A stretch of DNA of 64,000 bases from Gulosibacter chungangensis (GCF_008831155.1 NZ_WBKB01000001.1:620001-684000); one strand, 5' to 3'; shown: positions 1 through 9,763, counted from the stretch's first letter. A program made the numbers and translations. Notes: generated by a model from the sequence alone, not told the origin.

Positions 1-470
1 TCGGCGAGACGAACCTGACCGGCCTGAAGCTCGAGAACACCATCACCGGCGAGCAGTTCGAGCGGGAATTCACCGGCACCTTCGTGGCGATCGGTAACGA
101 CCCCCGCACCGACCTGTTCAAGGACCAGATCGAACTCACCGAGACCGGTGTTGTGAAGGTGGATGGCCGTTCATCCCGCACCACCCTGCCGGGTGTCTTC
201 GCCGCCGGTGACGTGATCGACGACCACTACCGCCAGGCGATCACCGCGGCCGGGTCCGGCACGGTCGCAGCGCTCGATGTGGAGGACTACCTCGGTTCGC
301 TGCGCCCCGAGCTCCTCGCCCAGGTCTCAGTCGAAACCAGCGACAGCGCTGCCGACGCTGAAGCCGCAGACGCCGAAGCCCCCGCAATCGGGTTGGCCGA
401 GGCTCCCGCTGCAGCGTCGATTTCACTCAACCCCATCGGGTTCAACCCCTCGTTGCTCTCCGACAAGTAA
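1..470 (+). CDS. trxB: Thioredoxin reductase, C-terminal part (5' end outside window)
   Basis: The reading frame is open from the window edge and encodes the C-terminal third of a thioredoxin reductase, the NADPH-dependent flavoenzyme that reduces thioredoxin. The family-typical stretch FVAIGNDPRTDLF and the FAD-binding segment GVFAAGDVIDDHYRQAITAAGSG are visible, the latter followed by the usual interface helix. The N-terminal FAD domain and the CxxC redox motif lie upstream of the window. Trx reductases normally stop soon after this helix; here about 55 extra residues follow, rich in Ala, Glu, Ser and Asp, of unknown role. trxA begins 11 bases after the stop, so the two are almost certainly cotranscribed. 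Identity is secure; the start cannot be seen. Confidence 0.93.
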   Translation, partial: GETNLTGLKLENTITGEQFEREFTGTFVAIGNDPRTDLFKDQIELTETGVVKVDGRSSRTTLPGVFAAGDVIDDHYRQAITAAGSGTVAALDVEDYLGSLRPELLAQVSVETSDSAADAEAADAEAPAIGLAEAPAAASISLNPIGFNPSLLSDK

Positions 471-481
471 GGATTCACACC

Positions 482-805
482 ATGGCAAACGTCACTCACG
501 CCACCGCCGCAACCTTCGAGCAGGAAGTGCTCGGGGCAGACGGCCCCGTCATCGTCGACTTCTGGGCGGAATGGTGCGGCCCCTGCCGCCAGGTATCGCC
601 CGTGCTCGACCAGCTGGCCGAGGAGCACCCCAACGTCAAGGTGGTCAAGGTGAATGTCGACGAGGAAATGAGCCTCGCGATGGAGTACCAAGTCACCGGG
701 ATCCCCGCGATCAAGCTCTTCCGCGACGGTGAAATCCGCAAGGAAGTTGTCGGCGCAAAGCCCAAGGGCGCGCTCGAGAAGGACTTTGAGGGCCTGCTGG
801 ACTAG
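482..805 (+). CDS. trxA: Thioredoxin
   Basis: A 107-residue protein of normal thioredoxin length with the active-site motif WCGPC in FWAEWCGPCRQ (about residues 28-38) and the cis-Pro loop TGIPAIKLF. It is the cytosolic dithiol-disulfide reductant recycled by the TrxB encoded immediately upstream. An AAGGA-type ribosome-binding site (aaggattcacacc) precedes the ATG. The trxB-trxA pair near the origin is the usual actinobacterial arrangement. Confidence 0.97.
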   Translation: MANVTHATAATFEQEVLGADGPVIVDFWAEWCGPCRQVSPVLDQLAEEHPNVKVVKVNVDEEMSLAMEYQVTGIPAIKLFRDGEIRKEVVGAKPKGALEKDFEGLLD

Positions 806-906
806 GTTCCTTCCTTCGATACGACGCTCAGGACGCGTCACGCAGCGACCGGCCAGTCTCACGCCTACCCCGGGCGTAGACTGGCCTTTCGTCTATTACG
901 CGAAGG

Positions 907-2235
907 ATGCCCGTGTCATCGCAAGATTCAACACATCAGCCCGGGGGCCTCAATTTAGACCCCTGGTACGACAACTATGCGCGCCGCACCGCCGGCCTGA
1001 CCGTAAGCGAGGTGCGAGCGCTCTTCGCAGTCGCCTCACGCCCCGAGGTCGTCTCACTCGCCGGTGGCTCCCCATTCGTGAGCGCGCTGCCGGAAGAGCT
1101 CATTCACCGAGCGTTCAAGCGGATGATGAAGGAGCACGGCGCCGAAGCGCTGCAGTACGGCGGCGGCCAGGGCATCGTGCAGTTGCGCGAGCGCATCCTT
1201 GACCTGATGGCGATTGAAGGCATCACCGGAGCCTCGGCCGACGACGTGGTGACCACCACCGGCTCGCAGCACGCGATTGACCTCGTCACCAAACTCTTCA
1301 TCAACCCCGGCGACGTGATCCTGCTCGAAACACCGAGCTACGTCGGCGCGCTCGGCACCTTCAAATCCTATGAGGCGGATGTTCGCCACGTCGATATGGA
1401 CGAGGAAGGGCTCAACCTCGAGGCGCTTGAGGCCGCGATCCACAAGGCCCGGGCCGAGGGCAAGGCCGTCAAGTTCCTCTACACGATCCCGAACTTTAAT
1501 AACCCCACCGGGGTGACCATGTCGGCAGCGCGACGCCGCGAGGTGCTCGACCTGTGCATCCGCGAAGATGTGCTGATCGTCGAGGACAACCCCTACGGGC
1601 TGCTCTACTTCGACGAGCCCGCGCCGAACGCGATCCGCTCGCTCGATGAGGACCACGTTCTCTACCTCGGTTCCTTCTCGAAGATTCTCTCGCCGGGCGT
1701 GCGCGTGGGCTACGTGCTCGCACCGCACGGCATCCGCGAAAAGCTCATCCTCGCGGTGGAGTCCTCGATCCTCTCCCCGTCCTCCCTCAACCAATGGCTC
1801 GTCACCGAGTACCTCGAGGGCAGCGATTGGCGGGCGCAGATCGACACCTTCCGCGGCACCTATCGCGAGCGGCGGGATGCGATGCTGCTGGCTCTCGAGG
1901 AATACTTGCCGCAGCTGTCGTGGACCGTTCCCAACGGTGGTTTTTTCACCTGGGTGCAGCTGCCGCAGTCGCTCGATTCCAAGCAAATGCTGCCCCGCGC
2001 GACGAAGGAACTGGTCGCATACACCCCGGGCACCGGCTTCTACGCCGATGGCCGCGGGCACGACAAAATGCGATTGTCCTTCTCGCTGCCCACACCCGAG
2101 CGCATCCGCCTCGGCGTCCGACGCCTCGCGAATGTCATCAACGGCGAACTCGAAATCATCGAGACTTTCGGCAGCTTCGACAATCGATCCGCCGATGACG
2201 GCCGTTTTGCCTCGGCGCCGCCGGACCTCAACTAA
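907..2235 (+). CDS. PLP-dependent aminotransferase, class I/II (LysN/2-aminoadipate aminotransferase-like)
   Basis: A 442-residue fold-type I PLP enzyme. Visible landmarks are the N-terminal VVSLAGGSPF motif typical of the MocR/LysN branch, the substrate-region NFNNPTG, VEDNPYGLL with the cofactor-contacting Asp, and the Schiff-base lysine in LGSFSKILSPGVRVGY. It lacks the N-terminal GntR helix-turn-helix of MocR regulators, so it is a stand-alone enzyme. Likely substrates are aromatic, branched-chain or aminoadipate-type amino acids with 2-oxoglutarate; sequence alone does not decide. The ATG at 907 has a poor ribosome-binding site; a GTG at 913 preceded by GAAGG is a credible alternative start. 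It lies 43 bases upstream of ddl, possibly the same transcript. Confidence 0.85.
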   Translation: MPVSSQDSTHQPGGLNLDPWYDNYARRTAGLTVSEVRALFAVASRPEVVSLAGGSPFVSALPEELIHRAFKRMMKEHGAEALQYGGGQGIVQLRERILDLMAIEGITGASADDVVTTTGSQHAIDLVTKLFINPGDVILLETPSYVGALGTFKSYEADVRHVDMDEEGLNLEALEAAIHKARAEGKAVKFLYTIPNFNNPTGVTMSAARRREVLDLCIREDVLIVEDNPYGLLYFDEPAPNAIRSLDEDHVLYLGSFSKILSPGVRVGYVLAPHGIREKLILAVESSILSPSSLNQWLVTEYLEGSDWRAQIDTFRGTYRERRDAMLLALEEYLPQLSWTVPNGGFFTWVQLPQSLDSKQMLPRATKELVAYTPGTGFYADGRGHDKMRLSFSLPTPERIRLGVRRLANVINGELEIIETFGSFDNRSADDGRFASAPPDLN

Positions 2236-2277
2236 CCCCTCACCGAACGAATTGAAGCGAAGCTAGGAGCAAACGTT

Positions 2278-3273
2278 ATGACGATCGAGGGACGCCACGT
2301 AGTAATTCTCTCGGGTGGGATCTCGCACGAACGCGATGTCTCGCTGCGTTCGGGCCGGCGGGTGTCGGATGCGCTGATCAAGGCAGGTGCCCGGGTCACC
2401 GTTCGAGAACCCGATGAGAAACTCCTGCCCTGGCTCGAGCAGCACTTCGAGGATGTGGATGTGGTGTGGCCGGTGCTGCACGGCGTCTCGGGTGAGAACG
2501 GTGCGCTGTATTCGCTGCTGCGGGCGCTCGAAGTGCCCTACGTCGGGTCTCGTCCGACGGCGGCGATGCTCGCCTGGAATAAGGCCACGTCGAAGGCACT
2601 CGTGAAGCGCGCCGGCATCGCGACGCCGCAGTCCATCGTGCTGCCGAACGACACTTTCCGGGAGCTGGGTGCCGCGAGCGTGATTGACGCGATCTCGAAG
2701 GGTGTGGACTTCCCCGCCGTTGTGAAGCCGGTCGAAGGTGGTTCTTCCCAGGGCGTGTCATTCGTGAACGAGAAGGCTGAGTTTTCGCGAGCCATGGTCA
2801 CGGCGTTCACTTACTCGGATGGCGTGCTCATCGAGAAGAAGGTCACCGGCACCGAACTCATGGTCGGTGTTCTCGACTTTGGCGAGGGCCCCTTCGCGGT
2901 GCCCCCGGTTGAGGTCGTGCCGCACAGCGGTGTCTACGACTATGCGGCCCGTTATAACGCCGGTGAGACCACCTTCTTCGCACCCGCTCGAGTGAGCGAA
3001 GCGGTACTCGCCGAAGTGTCGGAGCTTGCGGTGAAGGCCTGCCAGGTGATTGGCCTCGCCGATGTCGCGAGGGTCGACTTCATCGTGGATGAATCCGGCA
3101 AGCCGTGGTTCATCGAAGCCGACCCCATTCCCGGCATGACCGAGACCTCGCTCGTGCCCCTCGGCATCCAGGCCGCCGGGCTCGAGGTGTCCGATGTCTA
3201 CGCGCGACTCGCCGAGCATGCGGCGGCTCGTGGCCCGCGTAATACCCCGGCCACCCCTAACCTGGTCGTCTAG
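2278..3273 (+). CDS. ddl: D-alanine--D-alanine ligase
   Basis: A 331-residue ATP-grasp ligase making the D-Ala-D-Ala dipeptide for peptidoglycan. The N-terminus VVILSGGISHERDVSLRSG carries the family glycine loop and the HERDVS motif. VWPVLHGVSGENGALY, FPAVVKPVEGGSSQGVSFV (ATP-binding) and the C-terminal WFIEADPIPGMTETSLVP match Ddl signatures. The last motif normally reads EvNt.PGmT; here ADPIPG replaces the Asn-containing segment, so a metal-ligand Asn is changed. That is worth checking for activity. AGGAG precedes the ATG by 8-9 bases. It is convergent with the MFS gene beyond. Confidence 0.88.
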   Translation: MTIEGRHVVILSGGISHERDVSLRSGRRVSDALIKAGARVTVREPDEKLLPWLEQHFEDVDVVWPVLHGVSGENGALYSLLRALEVPYVGSRPTAAMLAWNKATSKALVKRAGIATPQSIVLPNDTFRELGAASVIDAISKGVDFPAVVKPVEGGSSQGVSFVNEKAEFSRAMVTAFTYSDGVLIEKKVTGTELMVGVLDFGEGPFAVPPVEVVPHSGVYDYAARYNAGETTFFAPARVSEAVLAEVSELAVKACQVIGLADVARVDFIVDESGKPWFIEADPIPGMTETSLVPLGIQAAGLEVSDVYARLAEHAAARGPRNTPATPNLVV

Positions 3274-3284
3274 CGGGCGGGCGC

Positions 3285-4679
3285 CTACTCGGCTGCGGCA
3301 GGCGCATCCTCCGTCTTGGCACGGTAGAGCTTCATATACTCTTCCTTCGGAATCACCGGGGCGCTCCAGGTACCGAGGTCCTCGAGCCGAACCCGGTGAC
3401 TTTCCGGAGTGAGGATGGTCGCCACCGCGGCGAGGAGGCAAACGACCAGGCAGATGCCGCCAACGATCAGCGGTACATTCTCGGTGCCCGGAGGTGCCAC
3501 GAAGGAGAAGATCGTGGGCGCGAAGGCGACGATCGCAAGACCAATGTTCTGCGAGATCGCGAAGCCAGTCACGCGGGTGGATGCGGGGAACATCTCCTGG
3601 AAGAAGCTCGCGAAGACCGCGTTCCACATCTGGAAGAGCACACCCATCAGCAGGATGGCGAGGAGAATCGTGAGCACTTCGTTCTTGTGCCCGACCGCGT
3701 AGAGGTAGGGGAAGACGAGGAGTCCGGCCCCGATGGTGCCGATGAGCATCACCGGACGACGACCGATGCGGTCCGAGAGCTTCCCGAAGGAGGGGATGAG
3801 CGCGATCGCGACCAGGTTCGCGAGCACCGGAATCCACAGGTAGACGGTGGGATCCATACCGACGCCGTACCCGGGGTTCGTGGCGTACGCGGTGCCGAAG
3901 ACGACCACCGTGGTGCCGATGATGTTCACGAAGGACATCAGGATTGCCTTGATGATGAGCTTCCAGCGGGTGCGGAATACCTCGATCACCGGTGGCTTCT
4001 CGCGCTTGATCTCGGTGCGGTTCTCCTGGAAGGTCGGGGTCTCGCGAACATGGCGACGAATCAGGTAGCCGGCAATCACCACAACAACGCTGAGCATGAA
4101 CGGCACTCGCCAGCCCCAGGACTCAAACGCGGCATCCGGCAGGAATGCGGTCAGCGGAATGAACACCGCCGAGCCGAGCGCCGTGCCGAGCTGCGTGCCC
4201 TGCAGGGGGAAGCTCGCGTAGTAACCGCGCTTGCCGTCCGGCGCATGCTCGATGATCATTGCGCTCGCACCGCCAAGTTCACCGGCCACCGCAAAGCCCT
4301 GAATGAGACGCAGCAAGACCAGCAGGAGCGGTGCGACCACACCAATTTGGGCGTAGGTCGGCAGCAATCCAACCGCGAAGGTGGATACTCCCATGAGGAA
4401 CATCGCGAACACGAGCACGCTCTTGCGGCCGATTCTGTCACCCCAGTGGCCGAGGACGACCGCACCAATGGGTCGAGCGACGTAGCCGACGGCATAGGTC
4501 GCGAGGGATGCAATGATCGCCACCGCGGGGTTGGAGTCGGGGAAGAAGATGCGCGGGAAGATGAGTGCCGCGGCCTGCGCGTAAATCGCGAAGTCGTAGT
4601 ACTCGAGGGCGCTGCCGATCCAGCCGCTGAGCGCAGCCTTCTTTGGTGTTCGGCGGGTGCCGGAGTCCGAAATCGTCAT
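3285..4679 (-). CDS. MFS transporter, metabolite:H+ symporter (MHS) family
   Basis: A 464-residue, 12-TM major facilitator protein. It begins with the MHS-type motif SGWIGSALEYYDFAIYAQAAALIFPRIFF and has the loop 2-3 motif GHWGDRIGRKSVL and loop 8-9 SDRIGRRPVML. MHS carriers (ProP, ShiA, KgtP-like) import osmolytes, shikimate or dicarboxylates with protons; the substrate is not readable here. It lies downstream of, and in the same orientation as, a DUF6807 and a Gfo/Idh gene. A LacI-type palindrome sits about 65 bases upstream of its start, so it probably takes up a compound handled by that cluster. Confidence 0.85.
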   Translation of the reverse strand: MTISDSGTRRTPKKAALSGWIGSALEYYDFAIYAQAAALIFPRIFFPDSNPAVAIIASLATYAVGYVARPIGAVVLGHWGDRIGRKSVLVFAMFLMGVSTFAVGLLPTYAQIGVVAPLLLVLLRLIQGFAVAGELGGASAMIIEHAPDGKRGYYASFPLQGTQLGTALGSAVFIPLTAFLPDAAFESWGWRVPFMLSVVVVIAGYLIRRHVRETPTFQENRTEIKREKPPVIEVFRTRWKLIIKAILMSFVNIIGTTVVVFGTAYATNPGYGVGMDPTVYLWIPVLANLVAIALIPSFGKLSDRIGRRPVMLIGTIGAGLLVFPYLYAVGHKNEVLTILLAILLMGVLFQMWNAVFASFFQEMFPASTRVTGFAISQNIGLAIVAFAPTIFSFVAPPGTENVPLIVGGICLVVCLLAAVATILTPESHRVRLEDLGTWSAPVIPKEEYMKLYRAKTEDAPAAAE

Positions 4680-4744
4680 TGAGTTTCGATCCTTTCGTGG
4701 TCAGATCATGTCACGTGACCTGCATGGTTCGCGCAAGGATGCGG

Positions 4745-4760
4745 ATTGATACGTTTCAAT
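4745..4760. promoter_or_regulatory. LacI-family-type operator upstream of the MFS gene
   Basis: ATTGATACGTTTCAAT is a 16-base palindrome with a single mismatched pair. It closely resembles the TGAAACGTTTCA element upstream of the DUF6807 gene (7165-7176). Such A/T-flanked central CG palindromes are typical of LacI/GalR regulators. The regulator gene is not in the window. Confidence 0.55.
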
Positions 4761-4833
4761 TTCGCGCAGCTTTGAGCGATGTGGTTGTTGGTTGGATGGT
4801 GGGTGGATAGGGTCGGTGGGTCGGTTCGGCTAT

Positions 4834-5972
4834 TCAGCCGAATATTTCGGTGGTTTGGGATGCATCCGGCCGTAGCTCGGTGACTTCCGGCCGCAGCTCG
4901 GTGACTTCGGCCCGCAACGATCTGGTTGCGGCATTGTCGGCGGTCAGTTCATCCGGGCGAACGAGCCTGCCGTCGTCTTGGGCGGATTGATACATCGCGG
5001 TGAGCAAGCCGAAGCTTTCGCTTGCGCCGGTAGCGATGTCGGGGAGCGCACTTCCGGTGGCAAGCGCATCCAACACCCCGTGCAAGATTGGCGTGTGGCC
5101 GCTCGGAACTTCTGCTTCCGGGAGCTGCCAGCCTGCTGCAACCGCTTCCGGAACATCCGGGGCGGGGGTGATCCGCCAGTTGGCGTGGCCGTGCCCATAG
5201 AGGTGCTCGAGTTCGATGGTGGCGAGCTCGGTGTCGATTCGGATTGCGCTCGACTGCCGCGGTGCGAGCACCGTGGAGGTGACCTGGGCGATGAGGCCGC
5301 TGGCGAACTGAATCGTGCCGGTGGCAGTGTCCTCGGTTTCGGTGTCACGCGCGAGTCGCCACAGTCGGCCGCTCGCTGCCGCCCAGGGGCCCGCGAGGTA
5401 GTTCAGCAGATCCACCTGGTGGATGCCGTGCTGCAGCAGAGTCCCCGCGCCTTCCGAGGCCCAGGTACCGCGCCAAGGCACATCGAAGTATGCATCCGGT
5501 CGATACCACAGGGTATTGCACTGGGCCACGAGGGGTCGCCCCACGGCGCCGCTGCGAAGCAGCTGCTGCACGTGCTGCGTGGCGGTTCCGGAGCGCTGCT
5601 GGAACACGACCGCAAACTCGCGCCCAGCCGCCCGCGCCGCAGCCTCCATCCGACGCACATCAACGAGACTGGTGGCCGGTGGCTTCTCGCAGATCACATG
5701 CGCGCCCGCAGCGAAGGCGGCGAGGGCCGCATCCGCATGTGTGGCCGGCGGCGTGCAGAGCAGCACCACGTCGGGTGCGGCTTCCGCGAGCAGACTCTCG
5801 AGGGAGTCATAGACTGCCGGCTCACCCCAAGTCTTGGCAAAGGCTCGCGCGACATCGAGGTTGAGGCTCGTGACCGCGCTGAGCTCCGCGGCCGGATGCG
5901 CCAGGATCGCTTCCGCGTGCAGGCGCGCCGCGTCTCCGGTACCGACAATTGCACAGCGGAGGGTAGTTGAGG

Positions 5973-5976
<4 letters not shown>
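4834..5976 (-). CDS. Gfo/Idh/MocA family oxidoreductase
   Basis: A 380-residue NAD(P)-dependent dehydrogenase-like protein. The N-terminal Rossmann motif is CAIVGTGDAARLHAEAI, followed by CTPPATHADAALAA and the family signature HVICEKPPATS, whose EKP lysine is catalytic in inositol and glucose-fructose oxidoreductases. The C-terminal half has the usual beta-sheet dimer domain with TLLQHGIHQVDLLNYL. The last ~25 residues contain a repeated heptad-like VTELRPE/VTELRPD segment, visible in the DNA as two copies of a direct repeat. Its ATG overlaps the DUF6807 stop by four bases (ATGA), so the two are translationally coupled. Substrate unknown; sugar or inositol-type polyol is the family expectation. 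Confidence 0.87.
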
Positions 5977-7127
<1,151 letters not shown>

Positions 7128-7164
7128 GTTTGTAGCGTAACCGGGCCGCACCGCCGGTGTCTAG

Positions 7165-7176
7165 TGAAACGTTTCA
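7165..7176. promoter_or_regulatory. LacI-family-type operator upstream of DUF6807-Gfo/Idh
   Basis: TGAAACGTTTCA is a perfect 12-base palindrome lying 38 bases upstream of the ATG of the DUF6807 gene. It matches the element at 4745-4760 in 11 of 12 positions and resembles the operators of LacI/GalR-family sugar regulators. Confidence 0.6.
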
Positions 7177-7271
7177 AGATTTCTGAAAATCACAGATTTT
7201 CCCGAATTTACCCAACATATGTGGAGCTAGTAAACCGCTATGGCTCTATCCACGTGATTAATTCACCGGAA

Positions 7272-7320
7272 AAAGCCTCCCCAATCAAAGCAACGAGCTG
7301 CGATTGATCGGGGAGGCTTT
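7272..7320 (-). terminator. Rho-independent terminator of parA-parB
   Basis: Long inverted repeat AAAGCCTCCCC-A-ATCAA / TTGAT-C-GGGGAGGCTTT (16 pairs with one mismatch, 15-base loop). It is followed on the minus strand by a T-run (gctttttccgg). It lies 33 bases beyond the parB stop. Confidence 0.85.
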
Positions 7321-7353
7321 CGTGGCATGGCAACACCACTCGAGGCTTTCCAG

Positions 7354-8748
7354 CTAGTAGTCGGTTGGTTCGCCGATCGCTTCAAGAATCCGGTTAAGGT
7401 CAGCCACTGACGCAAAGTCAATGCTGATTTGCCCCTTGGTCTTGCGGAGTACAACCTTGACTCGGGTATTGAGCCGGTCCCCGAGCCGCTCCCCCACGGT
7501 CGACAGGTGTGCGTTGAGCGAGTCGGTGCCGACCTGCGCCTGCTTCGTCGGGGGACGGTCGGTGCGGATGCTCATGGTTGCGGCAGCCATTTCCGATTCA
7601 CGCACGGTGAGGTTCTCGTTAATGATCTTATTCGCGAGCTGCGTCATCGCTGCTGGTTCACCCACCGAGAGGATCGCGCGAGCGTGGCCGGCACTCAGCA
7701 CACCCGCGGCAACCTTGCGCTGCACATCGACTGGCAGCTTAAGCAGGCGAATGGTGTTCGAGATTCTCGGGCGCGAACGGCCGATCCGCTCCGAGAGTTC
7801 CTGCTGTGAGCAACCGAAGTCCTCGAGGAGCTGCTGATACGCAGATGCTTCTTCGAGTGGGTTCAGGTCGGCGCGGTGCAGGTTCTCGAGCAGCGCATCC
7901 CGAAGCATGTCTTCGTCATCGGTGTGCCGGATGATCGCAGGAATAGAAGTCCGGCCGGATGCTTTGGTTGCGCGGAGGCGTCGCTCACCCATGATGAGTT
8001 CGTATTCGCCTTCACTCCGACGCGGATCCTCATCGGGGATGGGTCGGACCACAATGGGCTGGAAGACTCCGAACTCGCGCACGGAGTGCGTGAGCTCATC
8101 GAGCGCTTCCTGATCAAACTCACTTCGAGGCTGGCGGGTGTTCGCAACGATCCGGAAGGGATCGAGATTCCCGAGTTGTGCACCTGGGATGGGCAGCAGA
8201 TTGTCCGCCGGTTCGATCTGCTCTTCGCCGGCATCCTCACCTTCACCGTTGGGTGCGAATCCATCGGAAAGCATGGATTCAGCTTCATCGATAATTCTCA
8301 ATGCAAGCTGCTCGTCAGTTTCCTCAGACGTAGCTGCGTCTACCTGCACTACCTCCGGTGAACTCGCTGTGGAGAGATCTGTGGATGAAGTTGTGGATGA
8401 CTGTGGATAAGTTTCGTCGAGAATTTCCCCGGTCGATTCATCCACGATCATCGATTCTTTGGCATTTTTCGCCGAATTCGACTTGGTAGTTTTTGCTGCA
8501 GAAGTTTTGGAGGCAGTCTTCTTCGCAGGAGCAGACTTTGGGGTACCTTTCTTCAGGTCTGCAACGAGCTCAGGAGAATCCTTCTGGGCGTCCTCAGTTT
8601 CTGCATCGATTTTTTTCGATGCATCTTGCCGGCCACTCGGTGCCGAGCCGTTGAAGAAGACATCGATGGCACGATCATCGCTTTCTGGTGCTTGTGGGAT
8701 GAGCGCACCCAATCCTCGGCCAAGACCTGCTCGCCGCTTAGTTGCCAT
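7354..8748 (-). CDS. parB: Chromosome partition protein ParB, with long disordered linker
   Basis: A 464-residue ParB/Spo0J, the CTP-dependent DNA clamp that loads at parS and recruits ParA and SMC. The N-terminal ParA-stimulating peptide RAGLGRGLGALIP is intact (residues ~5-17). The CTPase domain starts near residue 205 (NTRQPRSEFDQEALDEL) with the GERRLRA box. The parS-recognising helix-turn-helix follows (QELSERIGRSRPRISNTIRL) and then the C-terminal dimer domain. Between the N-terminal peptide and the CTPase domain lie ~180 residues of acidic, Lys/Ala and Ser/Thr low-complexity sequence, making the protein well over 100 residues longer than most ParBs. The start overlaps the parA stop by 11 bases. 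Confidence 0.96.
   Translation of the reverse strand: MATKRRAGLGRGLGALIPQAPESDDRAIDVFFNGSAPSGRQDASKKIDAETEDAQKDSPELVADLKKGTPKSAPAKKTASKTSAAKTTKSNSAKNAKESMIVDESTGEILDETYPQSSTTSSTDLSTASSPEVVQVDAATSEETDEQLALRIIDEAESMLSDGFAPNGEGEDAGEEQIEPADNLLPIPGAQLGNLDPFRIVANTRQPRSEFDQEALDELTHSVREFGVFQPIVVRPIPDEDPRRSEGEYELIMGERRLRATKASGRTSIPAIIRHTDDEDMLRDALLENLHRADLNPLEEASAYQQLLEDFGCSQQELSERIGRSRPRISNTIRLLKLPVDVQRKVAAGVLSAGHARAILSVGEPAAMTQLANKIINENLTVRESEMAAATMSIRTDRPPTKQAQVGTDSLNAHLSTVGERLGDRLNTRVKVVLRKTKGQISIDFASVADLNRILEAIGEPTDY
8368..8410 (-). promoter_or_regulatory. Cluster of four DnaA-box-like 9-mers within parB
   Basis: On the plus strand TGTGGAGAG (8368), TGTGGATGA (8380), TGTGGATGA (8392) and TGTGGATAA (8402) follow one another at 10-12 base spacing, all in one orientation. 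The last is a perfect DnaA box. They lie in the stretch encoding the Ser/Thr-rich part of the ParB linker, so coincidence of coding sequence is possible. Confidence 0.4.
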
Positions 8749-9637
8749 TGGTGCTCGCTCCTTGCTTTGCCATTTCGAGTGCCGCTTCTTTATAGGCGAC
8801 TGCGCCGACGCCTTCCGGGTCGTAGCCGATGACTGTCTTATTGAAGCTCGGGGCTTCCGAGATTCGCACTGATCGCGGGATCACGGTGTCCAAGAGCTCA
8901 TCGGGGAAGTGTTGTTGAATCTCGCTCAGCACGTCATGTGACAGATTGGTCCGTTTATCGAACATCGTCATCAGGATCGTGCTCACTCTGAGGTTTGGGT
9001 TAAGGTAGCCACGAAGTTTGTCGATTGAGCCAAGCAGCTGGCCGAGACCCTCTAGGGCGTAGTACTCACTCTGAATCGGAATGAGTACTTCCTCGGCGGC
9101 GGCGAATGCATTGATCGTCAGCAGACCGAGAGAGGGCGGGCAGTCAATGAAGACATAGTCAACGCGGTCACCTGACTCGTCAGTTTCTTTGAGGTACTGC
9201 TCGATCGCAGTCCGAAGTCGCGTTTCACGTGATTCCATCGGCACCAGTTCAATCTCGGCACCGGCAAGGTCGAGGGTTGCGGGGCAGCAGAAGAGGTTCT
9301 TGTGATCCGGGCTAGCCTGAATCACTTCACGAAGTGGCATCCCTTCAATAAGGACTTCGTATGTTCCTGGGGTGTCACCTCGGTGCTCGATGTTGAGTGC
9401 CGTGGATGCATTACCCTGCGGGTCATTGTCGATGACCAGCACTCGAAGGTCGAAAGTGGCCAGTGCAGCCGCGAGGTTGACGGTTGTAGTCGTCTTACCC
9501 ACGCCACCCTTCTGATTCGACACCGTCAGAACACGCGTTTTCCCTGGTCGTGGCGCAATTTCCTTCTTCAGGGACTTCTTTTTTGCGTTGAGTTCCGCGA
9601 GTTGACGGGCAATCGGCGAATCAAAAATGTCGCTCAT
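8738..9637 (-). CDS. parA: Chromosome partition ATPase ParA (Soj)
   Basis: A 299-residue ParA/MinD-family ATPase that forms DNA-bound gradients to move ParB-parS complexes. The deviant Walker A motif is SNQKGGVGKTTTTVNLA (about residues 42-58). VDYVFIDCPPSLGLL carries Walker B/switch II, and the DNA-binding basic C-terminus is present. The open frame continues upstream to 9802, but I place the start at the ATG of MSDIFDSPIARQLAEL because GGGAGAAAGGG precedes it and the extra frame merely translates a parS site. It is cotranscribed with parB. Confidence 0.95.
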   Translation of the reverse strand: MSDIFDSPIARQLAELNAKKKSLKKEIAPRPGKTRVLTVSNQKGGVGKTTTTVNLAAALATFDLRVLVIDNDPQGNASTALNIEHRGDTPGTYEVLIEGMPLREVIQASPDHKNLFCCPATLDLAGAEIELVPMESRETRLRTAIEQYLKETDESGDRVDYVFIDCPPSLGLLTINAFAAAEEVLIPIQSEYYALEGLGQLLGSIDKLRGYLNPNLRVSTILMTMFDKRTNLSHDVLSEIQQHFPDELLDTVIPRSVRISEAPSFNKTVIGYDPEGVGAVAYKEAALEMAKQGASTNGN

Positions 9638-9736
9638 GCTGGCTGACCCTTTCTCCCAGTTCGTGCTCAGTACTGATTTCGCTCCGGGACTTCTATCTTC
9701 GTCCACAATTGGGAATCTTCGGAAAGACTCGCGGCC

Positions 9737-9745
9737 TGTGGATAA
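9737..9745 (-). promoter_or_regulatory. DnaA box upstream of parA
   Basis: TGTGGATAA (TTATCCACA on the minus strand) is a perfect DnaA box. It lies four bases from the parS site at 9750 and about 90 bases upstream of the parA start. Confidence 0.6.
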
Positions 9746-9749
9746 GTAC

Positions 9750-9763
9750 GTTTCACGTGGAAC
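9750..9763. promoter_or_regulatory. parS site 1 (one mismatch)
   Basis: GTTTCACGTGGAAC, one change from the palindrome GTTTCACGTGAAAC. It is the parS nearest parA. Confidence 0.85.

Noticed and set aside
9223-9236. parS-like GTTTCACGTGATTC within parA
   Set aside because: Two mismatches in one arm and located in a conserved coding region; could be chance. Not counted in the array.
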